A stretch of 64,000 nt of DNA, from NCBI GenBank assembly GCA_024642725.1, contig JAHEAO010000010.1:1-64000 (forward strand), written 5' to 3'. How positions within the stretch are numbered: position 1 is the stretch's first letter; each line of letters opens with the position of its first letter. The DNA is from Paracoccaceae bacterium (GTDB lineage: Bacteria; Pseudomonadota; Alphaproteobacteria; Rhodobacterales; Rhodobacteraceae). Of this stretch, positions 28,065-38,506 are shown piece after piece. The notes beneath the pieces are model-generated. The model was not told the DNA's origin and did not search any database. It saw nothing but the letters and a program-made list of their open reading frames with translations. Position numbers and translations under genes: made by a program.

Positions 28065-28336
28065 GCTGGTCGCTGATCCTTGCCTGCCTTTGGGTTCTTG
28101 TTTCGGCCATCACCGCGATGCTGCCGATGCGCCTGCAATACGTACCGGGGATTCCGCTGCTGATCGCGGCGCCCGTCCTGCTGGTCTATCTGGGGGTTCA
28201 GCACGGGATCTGGGTGGCGCTTCTGGGCCTGGCCGCCGTGCTGTCGGTGCTGCGCAACCCGATCATCTATTTTGGCAGGAAGGCGCTTGGCCTGCCGGTT
28301 GAATTGCCCAAGGAATTTAAGGAGGGGAAACCATGA
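28061..28336 (+). CDS. DUF2484 membrane protein, first copy
   Basis: A 91-residue protein with three hydrophobic segments (about 3-20, 25-45, 48-65) and an amphipathic polar tail. The opening LACLWVLVSAITAMLPMR and the RNPIIYFGRKALG end fit DUF2484, a Rhodobacterales family usually found just before murB. Function unknown. The ATG at 28061 overlaps the permease stop (ATGA); the ORF track start five codons earlier is not needed. Confidence 0.8.
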   Translation: MSWSLILACLWVLVSAITAMLPMRLQYVPGIPLLIAAPVLLVYLGVQHGIWVALLGLAAVLSVLRNPIIYFGRKALGLPVELPKEFKEGKP

Positions 28337-28599
28337 GTCTCTCGCTCGTTCTGGCGTTGTGCTGGTTGGTGGCTGCGAATGTCATCGGGATGTTTCCCAG
28401 CAAGCGCAACCACTGGCCCGCCGCCTATGCCCTGATTGCCATCGGCATCCCGCTTGTCGGCTACGTCACCTACGAGAACGGCCCGATGGTCGGTTTGATT
28501 GCGCTGGCTGCCGGAGCCTCTATCCTGCGCTGGCCGGTCTTCTATCTGTGGAGATGGCTCCGGCACTTGGGACGGGCGCAAGGAAACAAGGCTGAGTGA
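28333..28599 (+). CDS. DUF2484 membrane protein, second copy
   Basis: An 88-residue paralogue of the preceding gene with the same plan: [29 protein letters not shown], three hydrophobic segments, and a [16 protein letters not shown] end. A GGAGGGGAAACC site precedes its ATG, which overlaps the first copy's stop. Its own stop overlaps murB (GTGA). The tandem pair probably acts as a heteromeric membrane unit or is a recent duplication; both are inference. Confidence 0.8.
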   Translation: MSLSLVLALCWLVAANVIGMFPSKRNHWPAAYALIAIGIPLVGYVTYENGPMVGLIALAAGASILRWPVFYLWRWLRHLGRAQGNKAE

Positions 28600-29522
28600 C
28601 GAAACTTCCGCAAGTCAGGGGTGTCCTGACCCCGAACCGCCCCTTGGCGGATCTGACGTGGTTGCGGGTCGGAGGGCCTGCCGACTGGCTGTTTCAGCCG
28701 GAGGACGAACAGGATCTGGCCGATTTTCTGGCGGCGCTTGATCCTGCTGTGCCGGTCTTTCCGATGGGGGTCGGATCGAACCTGATCGTGCGCGACGGCG
28801 GGTTGCGTGCGGTGGTTGTCCGCTTGGGCAGGGGATTCAACGCGATCTCTGTCGCTGACGGTCGCGTGACTGCCGGGGCCGCCGCGCTGGATGCCCATGT
28901 CGCACGCAAATCGGCCGCAGAGGGTGTCGACCTGACATTCCTGCGCACGATCCCCGGGGCAATCGGCGGCGCGATCAGAATGAATGCCGGATGCTACGGG
29001 TCTTATGTTGCAGACCGGCTCTTGTCGGTGCGGGCGGTGACGCGAGCGGGTGAAATCGTGACCATGGCCGCTGCCGACCTGAACCTTCGCTACCGCCAGA
29101 GCGATTTGCCCGAGGGATGGGTGCTGATCGAGGCGACCTTTGAGGGGCCGCGTGGCGATCCGGCGGATTTGGAGGCGAAGATGGCCGATCAGATCGCCAG
29201 ACGCGATGCATCCCAGCCCACCAAGGACCGGACCGCCGGGTCTACGTTCCGCAATCCCGCCGGGTTTTCCAGCACTGGCCGCGCCGATGACAGCCATGAC
29301 CTGAAGGCCTGGAAAGTGATCGACGATGCGGGCATGCGCGGCGCGCGGCGCGGCGGGGCGCAAATGTCGGAGATGCATTCCAACTTTCTTGTCAACGCGG
29401 GTGGCGCAACTGCCGCAGATTTGGAAGGTTTGGGCGAAGAAGTTCGAAAAAAGGTATTCCAAAACAGTGGCATCTGTTTAGAATGGGAAATCATGCGCGT
29501 CGGCGAACCGGCGGCGGAATAA
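28596..29522 (+). CDS. murB: UDP-N-acetylenolpyruvoylglucosamine reductase MurB
   Basis: FAD enzyme making UDP-MurNAc. 308 residues with [16 protein letters not shown], the FAD motif [34 protein letters not shown], a GSTFRNP segment near the active site, and the late [15 protein letters not shown] that carries the proton-donor serine region. It lacks the extra Tyr loop of E. coli MurB, so it is type II. The start is a GTG overlapping the DUF2484 gene. Confidence 0.96.
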   Translation: MTKLPQVRGVLTPNRPLADLTWLRVGGPADWLFQPEDEQDLADFLAALDPAVPVFPMGVGSNLIVRDGGLRAVVVRLGRGFNAISVADGRVTAGAAALDAHVARKSAAEGVDLTFLRTIPGAIGGAIRMNAGCYGSYVADRLLSVRAVTRAGEIVTMAAADLNLRYRQSDLPEGWVLIEATFEGPRGDPADLEAKMADQIARRDASQPTKDRTAGSTFRNPAGFSSTGRADDSHDLKAWKVIDDAGMRGARRGGAQMSEMHSNFLVNAGGATAADLEGLGEEVRKKVFQNSGICLEWEIMRVGEPAAE

Positions 29523-29569
29523 GAAAGCAAAAAAAGGACCGCGAACAAGGTCCGGTAAAGAGGCACGAA

Positions 29570-30490
29570 GTGGGACTGTCGAGCAGGACATCCCCCAAAG
29601 TGGCGGTACTGATGGGCGGCCCCTCGGCGGAACGGGAGGTGTCGTTGTCTTCGGGGCGCGAATGCGCCGCCGCGCTGCGGGAAGCGGGCTATGAGGTCGT
29701 GGAGCTGGACGCGGGTCTGGATCTTGCGGCCCGTCTTGTCGAGCTTGCCCCCGACGTCGCCTTCAATGCGCTGCATGGCCGCTGGGGAGAAGACGGCTGC
29801 GTGCAGGGCCTGCTGGAATGGCTGCGCATTCCTTACACGCATTCCGGGGTTCTCGCTTCGGCCCTTGCGATGAACAAGCAGCGCAGCAAGGAAGTTTACC
29901 GCGCCGCCGGGTTGCCGGTGGTCGACAGCGTGATCGCCTGCCGCGATGAGGTCGAGGCGCGCCATGTGCTGCCGCCGCCCTATGTGGTGAAGCCCAATAA
30001 CGAAGGATCGTCGGTCGGGGTCTATATCGTCACCGAGGCGGCCAACGGCCCGCCGCAGCTCGCGCGGGAAATGCCCGAGCACGTCATGGTCGAAACCTAT
30101 GTGCCGGGACGGGAATTCACGGTGACGGTGATGGGCGACCGGGCGCTGACGGTGACCGATATCATCACCGAAGGCTGGTATGACTACCATGCGAAATACG
30201 CGGTCGGCGGTTCACGGCATGAAGTGCCGGCCAATGTGCCGGCTGAGATATTCGATGCCTGCCTCGATTACGCATTGCGTGCGCATCAGGTTCTGGGCTG
30301 TCGCGGCCTGAGCCGGACCGATTTGCGCTGGGATGCGACGCGCGGGCTTGCCGGGCTGTTCCTGCTGGAAACCAACACGCAGCCGGGCATGACCCCGACA
30401 TCGCTTTCCCCCGAACAGGCGGCGCATTGCGGCACCAGTTTTCCCGAGCTTTGCAGCTGGATGGTGGAGGATGCGTCATGCGACCGCTGA
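29570..30490 (+). CDS. ddlB: D-alanine--D-alanine ligase
   Basis: ATP-grasp ligase (306 residues) making D-Ala-D-Ala for MurF. It shows [66 protein letters not shown] and the metal-binding [16 protein letters not shown] chose the GTG at 29570: AGAGG stands six bases before it, and the upstream 29 codons of the ORF are low-complexity basic sequence reading into the murB end. Confidence 0.95.
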   Translation: MGLSSRTSPKVAVLMGGPSAEREVSLSSGRECAAALREAGYEVVELDAGLDLAARLVELAPDVAFNALHGRWGEDGCVQGLLEWLRIPYTHSGVLASALAMNKQRSKEVYRAAGLPVVDSVIACRDEVEARHVLPPPYVVKPNNEGSSVGVYIVTEAANGPPQLAREMPEHVMVETYVPGREFTVTVMGDRALTVTDIITEGWYDYHAKYAVGGSRHEVPANVPAEIFDACLDYALRAHQVLGCRGLSRTDLRWDATRGLAGLFLLETNTQPGMTPTSLSPEQAAHCGTSFPELCSWMVEDASCDR

Positions 30491-31356
30491 GCGCGCCCGC
30501 CCGCGACCCGGCTCCGAGCCGCACGGCCTATCGCATGCACCGGCTCTGGCTGACCCCGATGTATCGTCGGATGCTGCGCGTCGGGCTGCCCCTGCTTGTC
30601 GTCGTTTCTGCGGTCGGATGGTATCTGAGCGACCCCGACCACATCAGGGGGATTTCGGACAAGGCTGCCGAGATCCGGCGGTCAATTCAGGAACGTCCTG
30701 AATTCATGGTCAAGCTGATGGCGATCGATGGCGCATCGGAGGAGATCGCCGAGAGCATCCGGGCCGTCCTGCCCGTGGATTTCCCGGTCAGTTCATTCGA
30801 CCTCGACCTGCCGGCGATGCAGGACCGGATTGAAGAACTTGATGCCGTTGATCGTGCCGATCTGCGCATCCGTCCCGGCGGCATCCTGCAGATTGAAGTG
30901 CGCGAACGTGTTCCGGCTGTAGTTTGGCGTACCGCGCAGGGCCTTGAATTGCTCGATGCCGAAGGTCACCGGGTTTCCTCGATCGAGTCGCATTTGAAGC
31001 GGATGGACCTGCCATTGCTGGCGGGTGAGGGCGCGGATGAAATGGTGCCGGAAGCGCTTGAGGTTCTGGCGACGGCGGAACCGGTGGCCAGCCGCATCCG
31101 GGGCCTCGTGCGCATGGGCGAGCGGCGCTGGACGCTTGTTCTGGACCGGGATCAGAGCATCCTCTTGCCGGAGTCGCGGCCGGTTCAGGCGCTGGAACAG
31201 GTCATGGCGCTGGAACATGCGCAGGATCTGCTGGCCCGCGACATTGCCGTCGTGGATATGCGGAATGAGAACAGGCCGACATTGCGGATGTCGGGAAAGG
31301 CCGTCGAAGAATTGCGTCGGGCCAAGGGTTTAGTTGCGGGAGCGGGTGCGGAATGA
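30478..31356 (+). CDS. ftsQ: cell division protein FtsQ
   Basis: Bitopic division protein of 292 residues: a basic cytoplasmic tail, a membrane segment at about 38-57 ([15 protein letters not shown]), a POTRA domain ([21 protein letters not shown]) and a beta domain ending in [22 protein letters not shown]. It scaffolds FtsL/FtsB and recruits late division proteins. The ATG at 30478, with GGAGG ahead, overlaps the ddl end by 13 bp; the earlier ORF start is inside ddl. Confidence 0.94.
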   Translation: MRPLSAPARDPAPSRTAYRMHRLWLTPMYRRMLRVGLPLLVVVSAVGWYLSDPDHIRGISDKAAEIRRSIQERPEFMVKLMAIDGASEEIAESIRAVLPVDFPVSSFDLDLPAMQDRIEELDAVDRADLRIRPGGILQIEVRERVPAVVWRTAQGLELLDAEGHRVSSIESHLKRMDLPLLAGEGADEMVPEALEVLATAEPVASRIRGLVRMGERRWTLVLDRDQSILLPESRPVQALEQVMALEHAQDLLARDIAVVDMRNENRPTLRMSGKAVEELRRAKGLVAGAGAE

Positions 31357-32687
31357 TGGATCTATATTCGAGCCAGAGAGCGATGCGTGGCATGCGGAAG
31401 GCGGCGATGCAGCGTGGCGTGATCGCGATCCTCGATGTGGGAACGTCGAAGATCGCCTGCCTTGTGCTGCGTTTCGACGGGCCGGATCATTTCCGCGAGT
31501 CCGACGGCGTCGGGTCGATGGCCGGGCAGTCCTCGTTCCGGATCATCGGGGCCGCGACCACCCGGTCGCGCGGCGTGCGTTTCGGCGAAATCGATGCCAT
31601 GCAGGAAACCGAACGGGCGATCCGCACCGCCGTTCAGGCCGCCCAGAAAATGGCGAACGTCCGGGTCGATCACGTCATCGCCTGCTTTTCCGGCGCGGAA
31701 CCGAGATCTTACGGGCTGGCCGGGTCGATCGAGTTGCATGACACGCAAGTGAGCGAGCAGGATGTCGCCCGCGCACTGGCGTCCTGCGACGTGCCGGATT
31801 ACGGCGCGGGCAGGGAGGTGCTCCATGCTCAGCCGGTGAATTTCGCGCTCGACCACCGGACCGGAATGGGCGATCCGCGAGGCCAGATCGGCAACAAGCT
31901 GGCGGTGGACATGCATTTGCTGACCGTTGACAGCGACGTGATCCAGAACCTGCTTTATTGTATCAAGCGCTGCGATCTGGAACTGGCAGGGATCGCGTCT
32001 TCGGCCTATGCCTCGGGGATCTCCAGCCTTGTCGAAGACGAACAGGAACTTGGCGCGGCCTGTATCGACATGGGCGGCGGCACATCCGGCATCTCGATCT
32101 TTATCAAAAAGCACATGATCTACACCGATTGCGTCCGGATGGGGGGCGATCATGTGACCATGGATATTTCGAAGGGTTTGCAGGTTCCGCTGACGACGGC
32201 GGAGCGGATCAAGACCTTCTACGGCGGTGTTGTTGCGACCGGTATGGACGATCGCGAGATGATCGAAATTGGGGGCGACACGGGCGACTGGGAACATGAC
32301 CGCAGAACCGTGAGCCGTACCGAACTGATCGGAATCATGCGGCCTCGGGTCGAGGAGATACTGGAAGAAGTCCGCGCCCGTCTGGATGCCGCCGGCTTCG
32401 AACATTTGCCGAGCCAGCAGATCGTGTTGACCGGGGGCGCAAGCCAGATACCGGGGCTTGACGGTCTCGCGCCCAAGATCCTGGGCCAGCAGGTGCGGAT
32501 CGGGCGCCCGCTGCGCGTGCAAGGGCTGCCGCAAGCCGCGACCGGAGCTCCGTTTGCCTCGGCGGTCGGACTGTGCCTTTTCGCGGCCAATCCGCAGGAC
32601 GAATGGTGGGATTTCGAAATCCCGTCAGAGCGATACCCGGCACGGTCGCTGAAACGGGCAATGAAATGGTTCAAGGATAATTGGTAG
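31353..32687 (+). CDS. ftsA: cell division protein FtsA
   Basis: Actin-like membrane tether of FtsZ (444 residues). The ATPase phosphate loops are visible as AILDVGTSKIACLV and CIDMGGGTSGISIF, with VILTGGASQIPGL-type adenosine motif (VLTGGASQIPGL) and an inserted SHS2/1C domain. The C-terminal amphipathic membrane peptide is present: SLKRAMKWFKDNW. The start overlaps ftsQ (ATGA). Confidence 0.96.
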   Translation: MMDLYSSQRAMRGMRKAAMQRGVIAILDVGTSKIACLVLRFDGPDHFRESDGVGSMAGQSSFRIIGAATTRSRGVRFGEIDAMQETERAIRTAVQAAQKMANVRVDHVIACFSGAEPRSYGLAGSIELHDTQVSEQDVARALASCDVPDYGAGREVLHAQPVNFALDHRTGMGDPRGQIGNKLAVDMHLLTVDSDVIQNLLYCIKRCDLELAGIASSAYASGISSLVEDEQELGAACIDMGGGTSGISIFIKKHMIYTDCVRMGGDHVTMDISKGLQVPLTTAERIKTFYGGVVATGMDDREMIEIGGDTGDWEHDRRTVSRTELIGIMRPRVEEILEEVRARLDAAGFEHLPSQQIVLTGGASQIPGLDGLAPKILGQQVRIGRPLRVQGLPQAATGAPFASAVGLCLFAANPQDEWWDFEIPSERYPARSLKRAMKWFKDNW

Positions 32688-33070
32688 GGGCCGAAGAAAT
32701 CTTACCCGGAAATCGAGAATCAACATGACGTTCGGGGCACGGTCTGCTATAGTTATCCACAGGGCCCAGAGAGGCCTAGGGCAGACAGAGCAGTCGCCGT
32801 GACAACCTAGGATTGAACCGCGCTGTCGGGTCCCGCAGCGGAGGCGGTTTGAAAGCCGTGATCCCAATTGGTTGTGGCGCTGTATGAACACCTCGCAACA
32901 TCTCGATAAATCGGCGAAATCCCGCTAGTTGACCCCCGTGCCCCACTACATTTTGTGGCATTTCCATGTTTTTTGGATGACGCGGCGACCGACTCTCTTT
33001 AGATTGGCGCTGAGTAGCGAATGGCGGCCGGTATTCCCGGTTGGTAAAAAAACGACAGGCGGACAGATCT
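32688..33070. other. ftsA-ftsZ intergenic region with a likely independent ftsZ promoter
   Basis: 383 bp without a gene, the only long gap inside the plus-strand cluster after ftsW. It contains a consensus DnaA box at 32753, a GACTC methylation site near 32991, and a TTGACC hexamer at 32929 that lacks a good -10 at 17 bp. A separate ftsZ promoter is likely but I cannot place it. Confidence 0.6.
32753..32761 (+). promoter_or_regulatory. consensus DnaA box TTATCCACA upstream of ftsZ
   Basis: Exact match to the strong DnaA box, 318 bp before the ftsZ start. DnaA is known to activate ftsZ in Caulobacter crescentus; a similar link here is inferred. Confidence 0.55.
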
Positions 33071-34666
33071 ATGACATTGAATTTGAAGTTGCCCGAACAT
33101 GATGACCTGAAACCCCGGATCACGGTTTTCGGCGTCGGGGGCGCGGGCGGTAACGCAGTCAACAACATGATCGAGAAGAACCTCGAAGGCGTCGAGTTCG
33201 TGGTTGCGAACACCGATGCTCAGGCGCTTCAGCAATCGACTGCACCGGCAAAAATTCAGATGGGTGTCAAGGTCACCGAAGGTCTGGGTGCGGGCGCGCG
33301 CCCGTCAGTGGGGGCCGCCGCCGCCGAAGAGACCATCGAGGAAATCGTCGACCATCTCGCTGGCGCGCATATGTGTTTCATCACGGCCGGTATGGGTGGG
33401 GGCACCGGAACCGGCGCGGCGCCGATTATCGCGCAGGCCGCACGCGAACTTGGCGTTCTGACGGTCGGTGTCGTGACCAAACCGTTCCAGTTCGAGGGCG
33501 GCAAGCGGATGCGGCAGGCCGATGAGGGCATCGAGACGCTGCAGAAGATGGTCGATACGCTGATCATCATTCCGAACCAGAACCTGTTCCGCCTCGCGAA
33601 TGAAAAGACCACCTTTACCGAGGCCTTCAGCATGGCCGATGACGTCCTTTACCAGGGCGTAAAGGGTGTGACGGACCTGATGGTGCGTCCCGGCCTGATC
33701 AACCTCGACTTCGCGGACGTCCGCGCGGTGATGGACGAGATGGGCAAGGCGATGATGGGCACCGGCGAAGCGACCGGCGAAGATCGCGCAATTCAGGCGG
33801 CAGAAAAGGCGATCGCCAACCCGCTGCTCGACGAAATCTCCCTGCGCGGTGCAAAGGGTGTCCTGATCAACATCACCGGTGGATACGACCTGACGCTGTT
33901 CGAACTGGACGAAGCCGCCAACCGGATCCGCGAAGAGGTCGATCCGGATGCGAACATCATCGTCGGCTCGACGCTGGACACCGAGATGGAAGGCGCCATG
34001 CGCGTGTCCGTGGTGGCAACCGGGATCGATGCAAGCGAGTCGGTCCACGACATTCCGGTTCCGCGCCGCTCGATGGCCGCGCCGTTGCAGTCCATTGAAA
34101 AGGTAGAGGAAAAGGTTGCCCCGGTTGCGGCCAAGCTGGAAGAAGAGCTGGTCGCGCGTGAGCACAAGCCGCATGCGGAACCCAGCCTCTTCCGCGATAT
34201 CGAGCCGCAGGTCGAAGCCGAGATGCCGCGCCGCGAAGAGCCGCGCAAAGAGGCCGCAGACGACTTGCCACCGCCCGCATATCAGCCGCGCGTTGCAGAG
34301 TTTCAGCCGCAGCGTGAGGAGTACACCGAGGCTCCTGCACAGGAAGAATTCGTGGCCCCTCGTGCGCCCATTGCCGGGACACCATCGCCAGAAGCGATGG
34401 CCCGTCTTCAGGCTGCTGTGAACAAGGTTCCGGCCCATCAGACCCGGCCGGGAATGGCGACGCATCAGCCCCAGGAACGGCCGCGTTTTGGCATCAATTC
34501 CCTGATCAACCGGATGACCGGGCATCAGGGCGAAGTGCCCCAGGAACGCAGCGCAACGGTAACACGACAGCAGCCGCAAATGCGCCCGGTCGAGGCTGAC
34601 CCAGAGCCGAATCCGGAACAGGAAAAGATCGAGATTCCTGCCTTCCTGCGGCGTCAGGCCAACTGA
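33071..34666 (+). CDS. ftsZ: cell division protein FtsZ
   Basis: Tubulin-like GTPase that builds the Z ring. 531 residues: N-terminal [14 protein letters not shown], the GTP signature GGGTGTG near 110, and the T7 loop [15 protein letters not shown]. After about residue 320 comes a long Pro/Glu/Ala-rich linker and the conserved C-terminal peptide [10 protein letters not shown] that binds FtsA. A second short motif, [13 protein letters not shown], stands in the linker. I chose MTLNLKLP at 33071, the family start; the ORF track begins ten codons earlier. Confidence 0.97.
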   Translation: MTLNLKLPEHDDLKPRITVFGVGGAGGNAVNNMIEKNLEGVEFVVANTDAQALQQSTAPAKIQMGVKVTEGLGAGARPSVGAAAAEETIEEIVDHLAGAHMCFITAGMGGGTGTGAAPIIAQAARELGVLTVGVVTKPFQFEGGKRMRQADEGIETLQKMVDTLIIIPNQNLFRLANEKTTFTEAFSMADDVLYQGVKGVTDLMVRPGLINLDFADVRAVMDEMGKAMMGTGEATGEDRAIQAAEKAIANPLLDEISLRGAKGVLINITGGYDLTLFELDEAANRIREEVDPDANIIVGSTLDTEMEGAMRVSVVATGIDASESVHDIPVPRRSMAAPLQSIEKVEEKVAPVAAKLEEELVAREHKPHAEPSLFRDIEPQVEAEMPRREEPRKEAADDLPPPAYQPRVAEFQPQREEYTEAPAQEEFVAPRAPIAGTPSPEAMARLQAAVNKVPAHQTRPGMATHQPQERPRFGINSLINRMTGHQGEVPQERSATVTRQQPQMRPVEADPEPNPEQEKIEIPAFLRRQAN

Positions 34667-34689
34667 ATCGACCTCACAATTTTATCGGG

Positions 34690-34721
34690 AATGGCCAGCG
34701 CGAGCTGGCCATTTTCATTTT
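34690..34721 (+). terminator. intrinsic terminator after ftsZ
   Basis: Perfect 10-bp stem AATGGCCAGC/GCTGGCCATT with a GCGA tetraloop, followed by TTCATTTT. It lies 24 bp after the ftsZ stop and should end the dcw transcript. Confidence 0.88.
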
Positions 34722-34893
34722 GAATCAATGGATTGGATCGCGCACTTACCGTAATCGGCGATAAGTCGCGCATGTGATTCTTTCATGTTTCAGAGCGTTG
34801 CAAAGATTGAGTTGAGCAATCGCGTGGGGGGCGGTAGGTCGAATTAGCCGGCGAGGGGGGCACCGCCGTTGCGACTGAAATTTGGGGTAAATC

Positions 34894-35814
34894 TTGCAGA
34901 CGACCATCAAATCTCCTGTCTCGTTCAAGGGCACCGGGCTTCACTCGGGGGCACCTGTTCGGCTGACGATTCACCCCGCCTCGGCAGAATATGGAATCTG
35001 GTTTCGCCGCGCGGACATTTCCGTTGGTGACGCGCTTATTCCTGCGAAATGGGACGCGGTTGTTTCATCGTCGCTGTGCACCAAGCTGCGCAACGCCGCG
35101 GGAGCGGAAGTCTCCACGGTAGAACATGTGATGGCGGCTTTGGCCGGGTGTGGCGTGCATAATGCGCTGGTCGAGGTGGATGGCCCGGAAGTGCCGATCC
35201 TCGATGGCAGTGCTGCACCATTCGTGGACGGTATACTTGCCAGCGGCGTGCGCCAGTTGGCCGCGCCGGTGCGGGCAATCGAGATCCTGCGGCCGGTGAC
35301 AGTGCGGATCGGAAGTGCGTCGGCGACGCTGAGTCCGGCAGACATTTTCGAGATCGAGTTCGCAATCGAGTTCGACGAAGAAGCGATCGGCCATCAGTCG
35401 AAGACGCTGAACATGGCGAATGGTGCCTTTGTGCGCGAATTGTGCGACAGCCGTACCTTCTGCCGCCAGAGCGACGTCGAGGAAATGCGCGCCAATGGTC
35501 TTGCGCTTGGCGGAACACTGGCGAATGCGGTCGTTGTGGACGGTGGCTGCGTGCTGTCTCCGGGCGGGCTGCGGCACCGTGACGAGGCGGTTCGGCACAA
35601 GATGCTGGATGCGCTCGGTGACCTCGCCCTGGCTGGCGTTCCGATCTTCGGGCGGTATTCCGGTAATCGCGCGGGCCATGCCTTGACGAACAAATTGCTG
35701 CGCGCACTTTTTGCCCAGCCTGATGCCTTCCGGATGGTAATCTGTGACGACGACGCCGCCCTTCGGTTGCCCGGTGTGGGTGTCCGTCATGCGGATGTTC
35801 CTGCCGTCGCATAG
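34894..35814 (+). CDS. lpxC: UDP-3-O-acyl-N-acetylglucosamine deacetylase LpxC
   Basis: Zn enzyme for the committed step of lipid A synthesis (306 residues). It has SFKGTGLHSGAPV, the EHVMAAL zinc histidine, LDGSAAPFVDGI, SRTFCRQSDVEEM, and HKMLDALGDLALAG with the second zinc His and Asp. The start is a TTG after GGGG; no in-frame ATG lies near. It is the first gene after the ftsZ terminator and has its own terminator downstream, so it is probably monocistronic. Confidence 0.96.
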   Translation: MQTTIKSPVSFKGTGLHSGAPVRLTIHPASAEYGIWFRRADISVGDALIPAKWDAVVSSSLCTKLRNAAGAEVSTVEHVMAALAGCGVHNALVEVDGPEVPILDGSAAPFVDGILASGVRQLAAPVRAIEILRPVTVRIGSASATLSPADIFEIEFAIEFDEEAIGHQSKTLNMANGAFVRELCDSRTFCRQSDVEEMRANGLALGGTLANAVVVDGGCVLSPGGLRHRDEAVRHKMLDALGDLALAGVPIFGRYSGNRAGHALTNKLLRALFAQPDAFRMVICDDDAALRLPGVGVRHADVPAVA

Positions 35815-35835
35815 TCCTGTCATCAAAAGCCAGTC

Positions 35836-35859
35836 AAAGCCATTTTGCATGGTTTTTTT
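35836..35859 (+). terminator. intrinsic terminator after lpxC
   Basis: Stem AAAGCCAT against ATGGTTTT (one G-T pair), 5-nt loop TTTGC, running into a seven-T tract. Confidence 0.8.
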
Positions 35860-35914
35860 CTGTGCTAGGACCAGTGTAGCAAAGTGCTGACATGATGGTT
35901 TTCGCGGGGATTGC

Positions 35915-36772
35915 GTGTTGAATGGGCGTTTGATGGCAAAGGCTGGAACAATCGCCAGAATCGGGGTTTCGATCTTGTCTGTCGCGCTGATGGTCGGCTG
36001 CAGCAATGTTGCGTCGCAGCAGATCCCGCTCGACAACTTTTCTGCGGAAGAGATCTACCAGCGCGGCGAATATGAACTGGTGAACCGCAAGCCCGACGAT
36101 GCTGCATATTTCTTTGGTGAGATCGAGCGCCTCTATCCCTACTCGGAATGGGCCAAGCGCGCGTTGATCATGCAGGCGTTCGCCTATCACAAGGACCGCG
36201 ACTATCCCAATAGCCGGGCCAGCGCGCAGCGATATCTTGATTTCTACCCGGCCGAGGAAGATGCCGCCTATGCTCAGTACCTGCTGGCGCTGTCCTACTA
36301 CGATCAGATCGACGATGTCGGGCGCGACCAGGGGCTGACATACCAGGCACTGCAGGGACTGCGCGAAGTCATCGAAAAATACCCCGACAGCGAATATGCA
36401 AGCTCTGCGATCCTCAAGTTTGATCTTGCCTTCGACCATCTGGCGGCGAAGGAAATGGAGATCGGGCGCTATTACCTGAAGAAAAGGCACTATGCGGCGT
36501 CGATCAACCGGTTCCGCGTCGTTGTTGAACAGTTTCAGACCACAAGCCACACGCCTGAAGCGCTCTACCGGCTGGTCGAAGCCTATCTGTCGCTTGGTTT
36601 GACGGACGAGGCGCAAACGGCAGGCGCAATTCTTGGCTATAACTTCCAGTCGAGCGAATTTTATCAGGACGCTTACGGCCTGTTGGCCGGCAATGGATTG
36701 CGGCCCGAGGCGAAGGGCGACAACTGGCTGGCAAGCACCTATCGTCAGGTCATCCGCGGCGAATGGCTCTGA
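35915..36772 (+). CDS. bamD: outer membrane assembly lipoprotein BamD
   Basis: Essential lipoprotein of the BAM complex. 285 residues: a signal peptide ending in the lipobox LMVGC, then TPR-like helices (AEEIYQRGEYELVNRKPDDAAYFF, then ALIMQAFAYHKDRDYPNSRASAQRYLDFYP). The start is GTG (35915) after GGGGA, or the ATG at 35933 six codons on; the sequence does not decide. Position before recN is common in alphaproteobacteria. Confidence 0.93.
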   Translation: MLNGRLMAKAGTIARIGVSILSVALMVGCSNVASQQIPLDNFSAEEIYQRGEYELVNRKPDDAAYFFGEIERLYPYSEWAKRALIMQAFAYHKDRDYPNSRASAQRYLDFYPAEEDAAYAQYLLALSYYDQIDDVGRDQGLTYQALQGLREVIEKYPDSEYASSAILKFDLAFDHLAAKEMEIGRYYLKKRHYAASINRFRVVVEQFQTTSHTPEALYRLVEAYLSLGLTDEAQTAGAILGYNFQSSEFYQDAYGLLAGNGLRPEAKGDNWLASTYRQVIRGEWL

Positions 36773-36794
36773 TCTAGGGCGGGGGCGAGGGGCC

Positions 36795-38444
36795 ATGCTC
36801 AGGGGGCTCGACATCCGGGACATGTTGATCATCGAACGGCTGGAACTGGAGTTTCAGCCGGGGCTCAACGTGCTGACGGGTGAGACAGGGGCAGGAAAAA
36901 GCATTCTGTTGGATGCGCTTGGCTTTGTTCTGGGCTGGCGCGGGCGCGCCGAACTCGTGCGCGCCGGTGCCGAGCAGGGGGAGGTTGTCGCGGTCTTCGA
37001 TCTGGGCAGGGATCATCCGGCGCAGGCCATTCTGGAAGAAGCGGGGTTGGGCGAAGCCGATGAGTTGATCCTGCGGCGGGTCAATGCGTCGGACGGGCGC
37101 AAGACGGCTTGGGTCAACGACCGGCGCGTCAGCGGCGAGGTGTTGCGCCAACTCTCGGATACGCTTGTCGAATTACATGGTCAGCAAGACGACAGAGGGC
37201 TGTTGAACCCGCGTGGACATCGTGTCCTGCTGGACGATTTCGGTCAGTTGGGTGCGGATGTCGAGGCCGTGCACGCGGCGTGGCGAGAACTGGGGGCGGC
37301 GCGCAAAAACCTGAGACTTTCCGAGCAGGCCTTGGCGGAGGTGGCCAAGGAAGAGGAGTTCCTGCGCCATGCTGTCAGTGAATTTGACAAGCTTGCCCCG
37401 CAGCCTGGCGAGGAAGAAACGCTCGATGCGAGGCGGCGCTTGATGCAGGCGTCAGAACGGATTGGTGAAGATATTGCAAAGGCTTATGCGGCACTTGGCA
37501 CCGATGGAGCCGAGGGTTTTCTGAGCGACTCTGTCCGTTGGTTGGAGGCCGTCGCGGACAAGGCAGAGGGGCGCTTGGACGAACCGCTGGCTGCCCTTTC
37601 GCGTGCGTTGAATGAAGTTGGCGTCGCGCAGATGGCCGTCGAGGATTGCATCAGCGAACTGGCTTTCAATCCGGCAGAGCTGGAATCGGTCGAAGAGCGG
37701 CTGTTCGCGATCCGAGGATTAGCCCGTAAACACAATGTATTGGCGGATGATCTGGCGGCATTTGCCGACGGTTTGCGGAACAAGCTGGCGGCCCTTGAAG
37801 GTGGCGAAGCGGATCTGAAGGCATTGCGTGCCGGCGTTGCCAATGCTGAGGCGGAATATCAGAAACTGGCATCCGCGTTGAGTGAAAGACGCAAGGCGGC
37901 GGCGACCAGGCTGGATCATGCAATGGCGGCGGAACTGGCGCCACTGAAGATGGAGCGAGCTGTCTTTGCTACTGAAATCAAGGAAGCCCCGGCCGGGCCA
38001 GAGGGGTGCGATGAAGTGGCTTTCACTGTTGCGACGAACCCCGGCGCCCCTGCCGGTCCGCTTAACAAGATCGCATCTGGCGGTGAGCTTAGCCGGTTCC
38101 TGCTGGCGCTGAAGGTTTGCCTGACCAAACATGCCAGCGGGCTGACGATGATATTCGACGAAATCGACCGCGGCGTGGGCGGTGCGACGGCGGATGCCGT
38201 GGGGCGCAGGCTGGCGCAACTCGCTGAAAACACACAAGTTCTTGTCGTCACCCATTCGCCGCAGGTGGCGGCACGCGGGCGGCATCACTGGCGGGTCGAA
38301 AAGGCTGTCGCTGCGGGGATGACGACCTCGACCGTCACGTCTTTGGACGCGGCGGCCCGAATCGATGAGGTGGCACGGATGCTGGCGGGAGATACCGTCA
38401 CGGAAGAGGCGCGCGGCGCCGCAAAGGCACTGTTGGCGGGTTAG
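36795..38444 (+). CDS. recN: DNA repair protein RecN
   Basis: SMC-like ATPase for double-strand break repair (549 residues). It shows MLRGLDIRDMLIIERLELEF, Walker A GETGAGKS, ELHGQQDDRGLL, two coiled-coil arms, the ABC signature LNKIASGGELSRFLLAL, and Walker B MIFDEIDRGVGG, then VVTHSPQVAA. The ATG at 36795 has GAGGGG ahead; the ORF track start lies inside bamD. Confidence 0.96.
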   Translation: MLRGLDIRDMLIIERLELEFQPGLNVLTGETGAGKSILLDALGFVLGWRGRAELVRAGAEQGEVVAVFDLGRDHPAQAILEEAGLGEADELILRRVNASDGRKTAWVNDRRVSGEVLRQLSDTLVELHGQQDDRGLLNPRGHRVLLDDFGQLGADVEAVHAAWRELGAARKNLRLSEQALAEVAKEEEFLRHAVSEFDKLAPQPGEEETLDARRRLMQASERIGEDIAKAYAALGTDGAEGFLSDSVRWLEAVADKAEGRLDEPLAALSRALNEVGVAQMAVEDCISELAFNPAELESVEERLFAIRGLARKHNVLADDLAAFADGLRNKLAALEGGEADLKALRAGVANAEAEYQKLASALSERRKAAATRLDHAMAAELAPLKMERAVFATEIKEAPAGPEGCDEVAFTVATNPGAPAGPLNKIASGGELSRFLLALKVCLTKHASGLTMIFDEIDRGVGGATADAVGRRLAQLAENTQVLVVTHSPQVAARGRHHWRVEKAVAAGMTTSTVTSLDAAARIDEVARMLAGDTVTEEARGAAKALLAG

Positions 38445-38506
38445 GCTTTAACCTGTTGGTCAAAGTCGGTCGAGGTTCTTTAACGCATTCGTCAAAGCCT
38501 GGCGCC

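Noticed and set aside
32929-32957. TTGACC hexamer as the -35 of an ftsZ promoter
   Set aside because: The 17-bp downstream hexamer TTTGTG is a poor -10, so I did not list a promoter.
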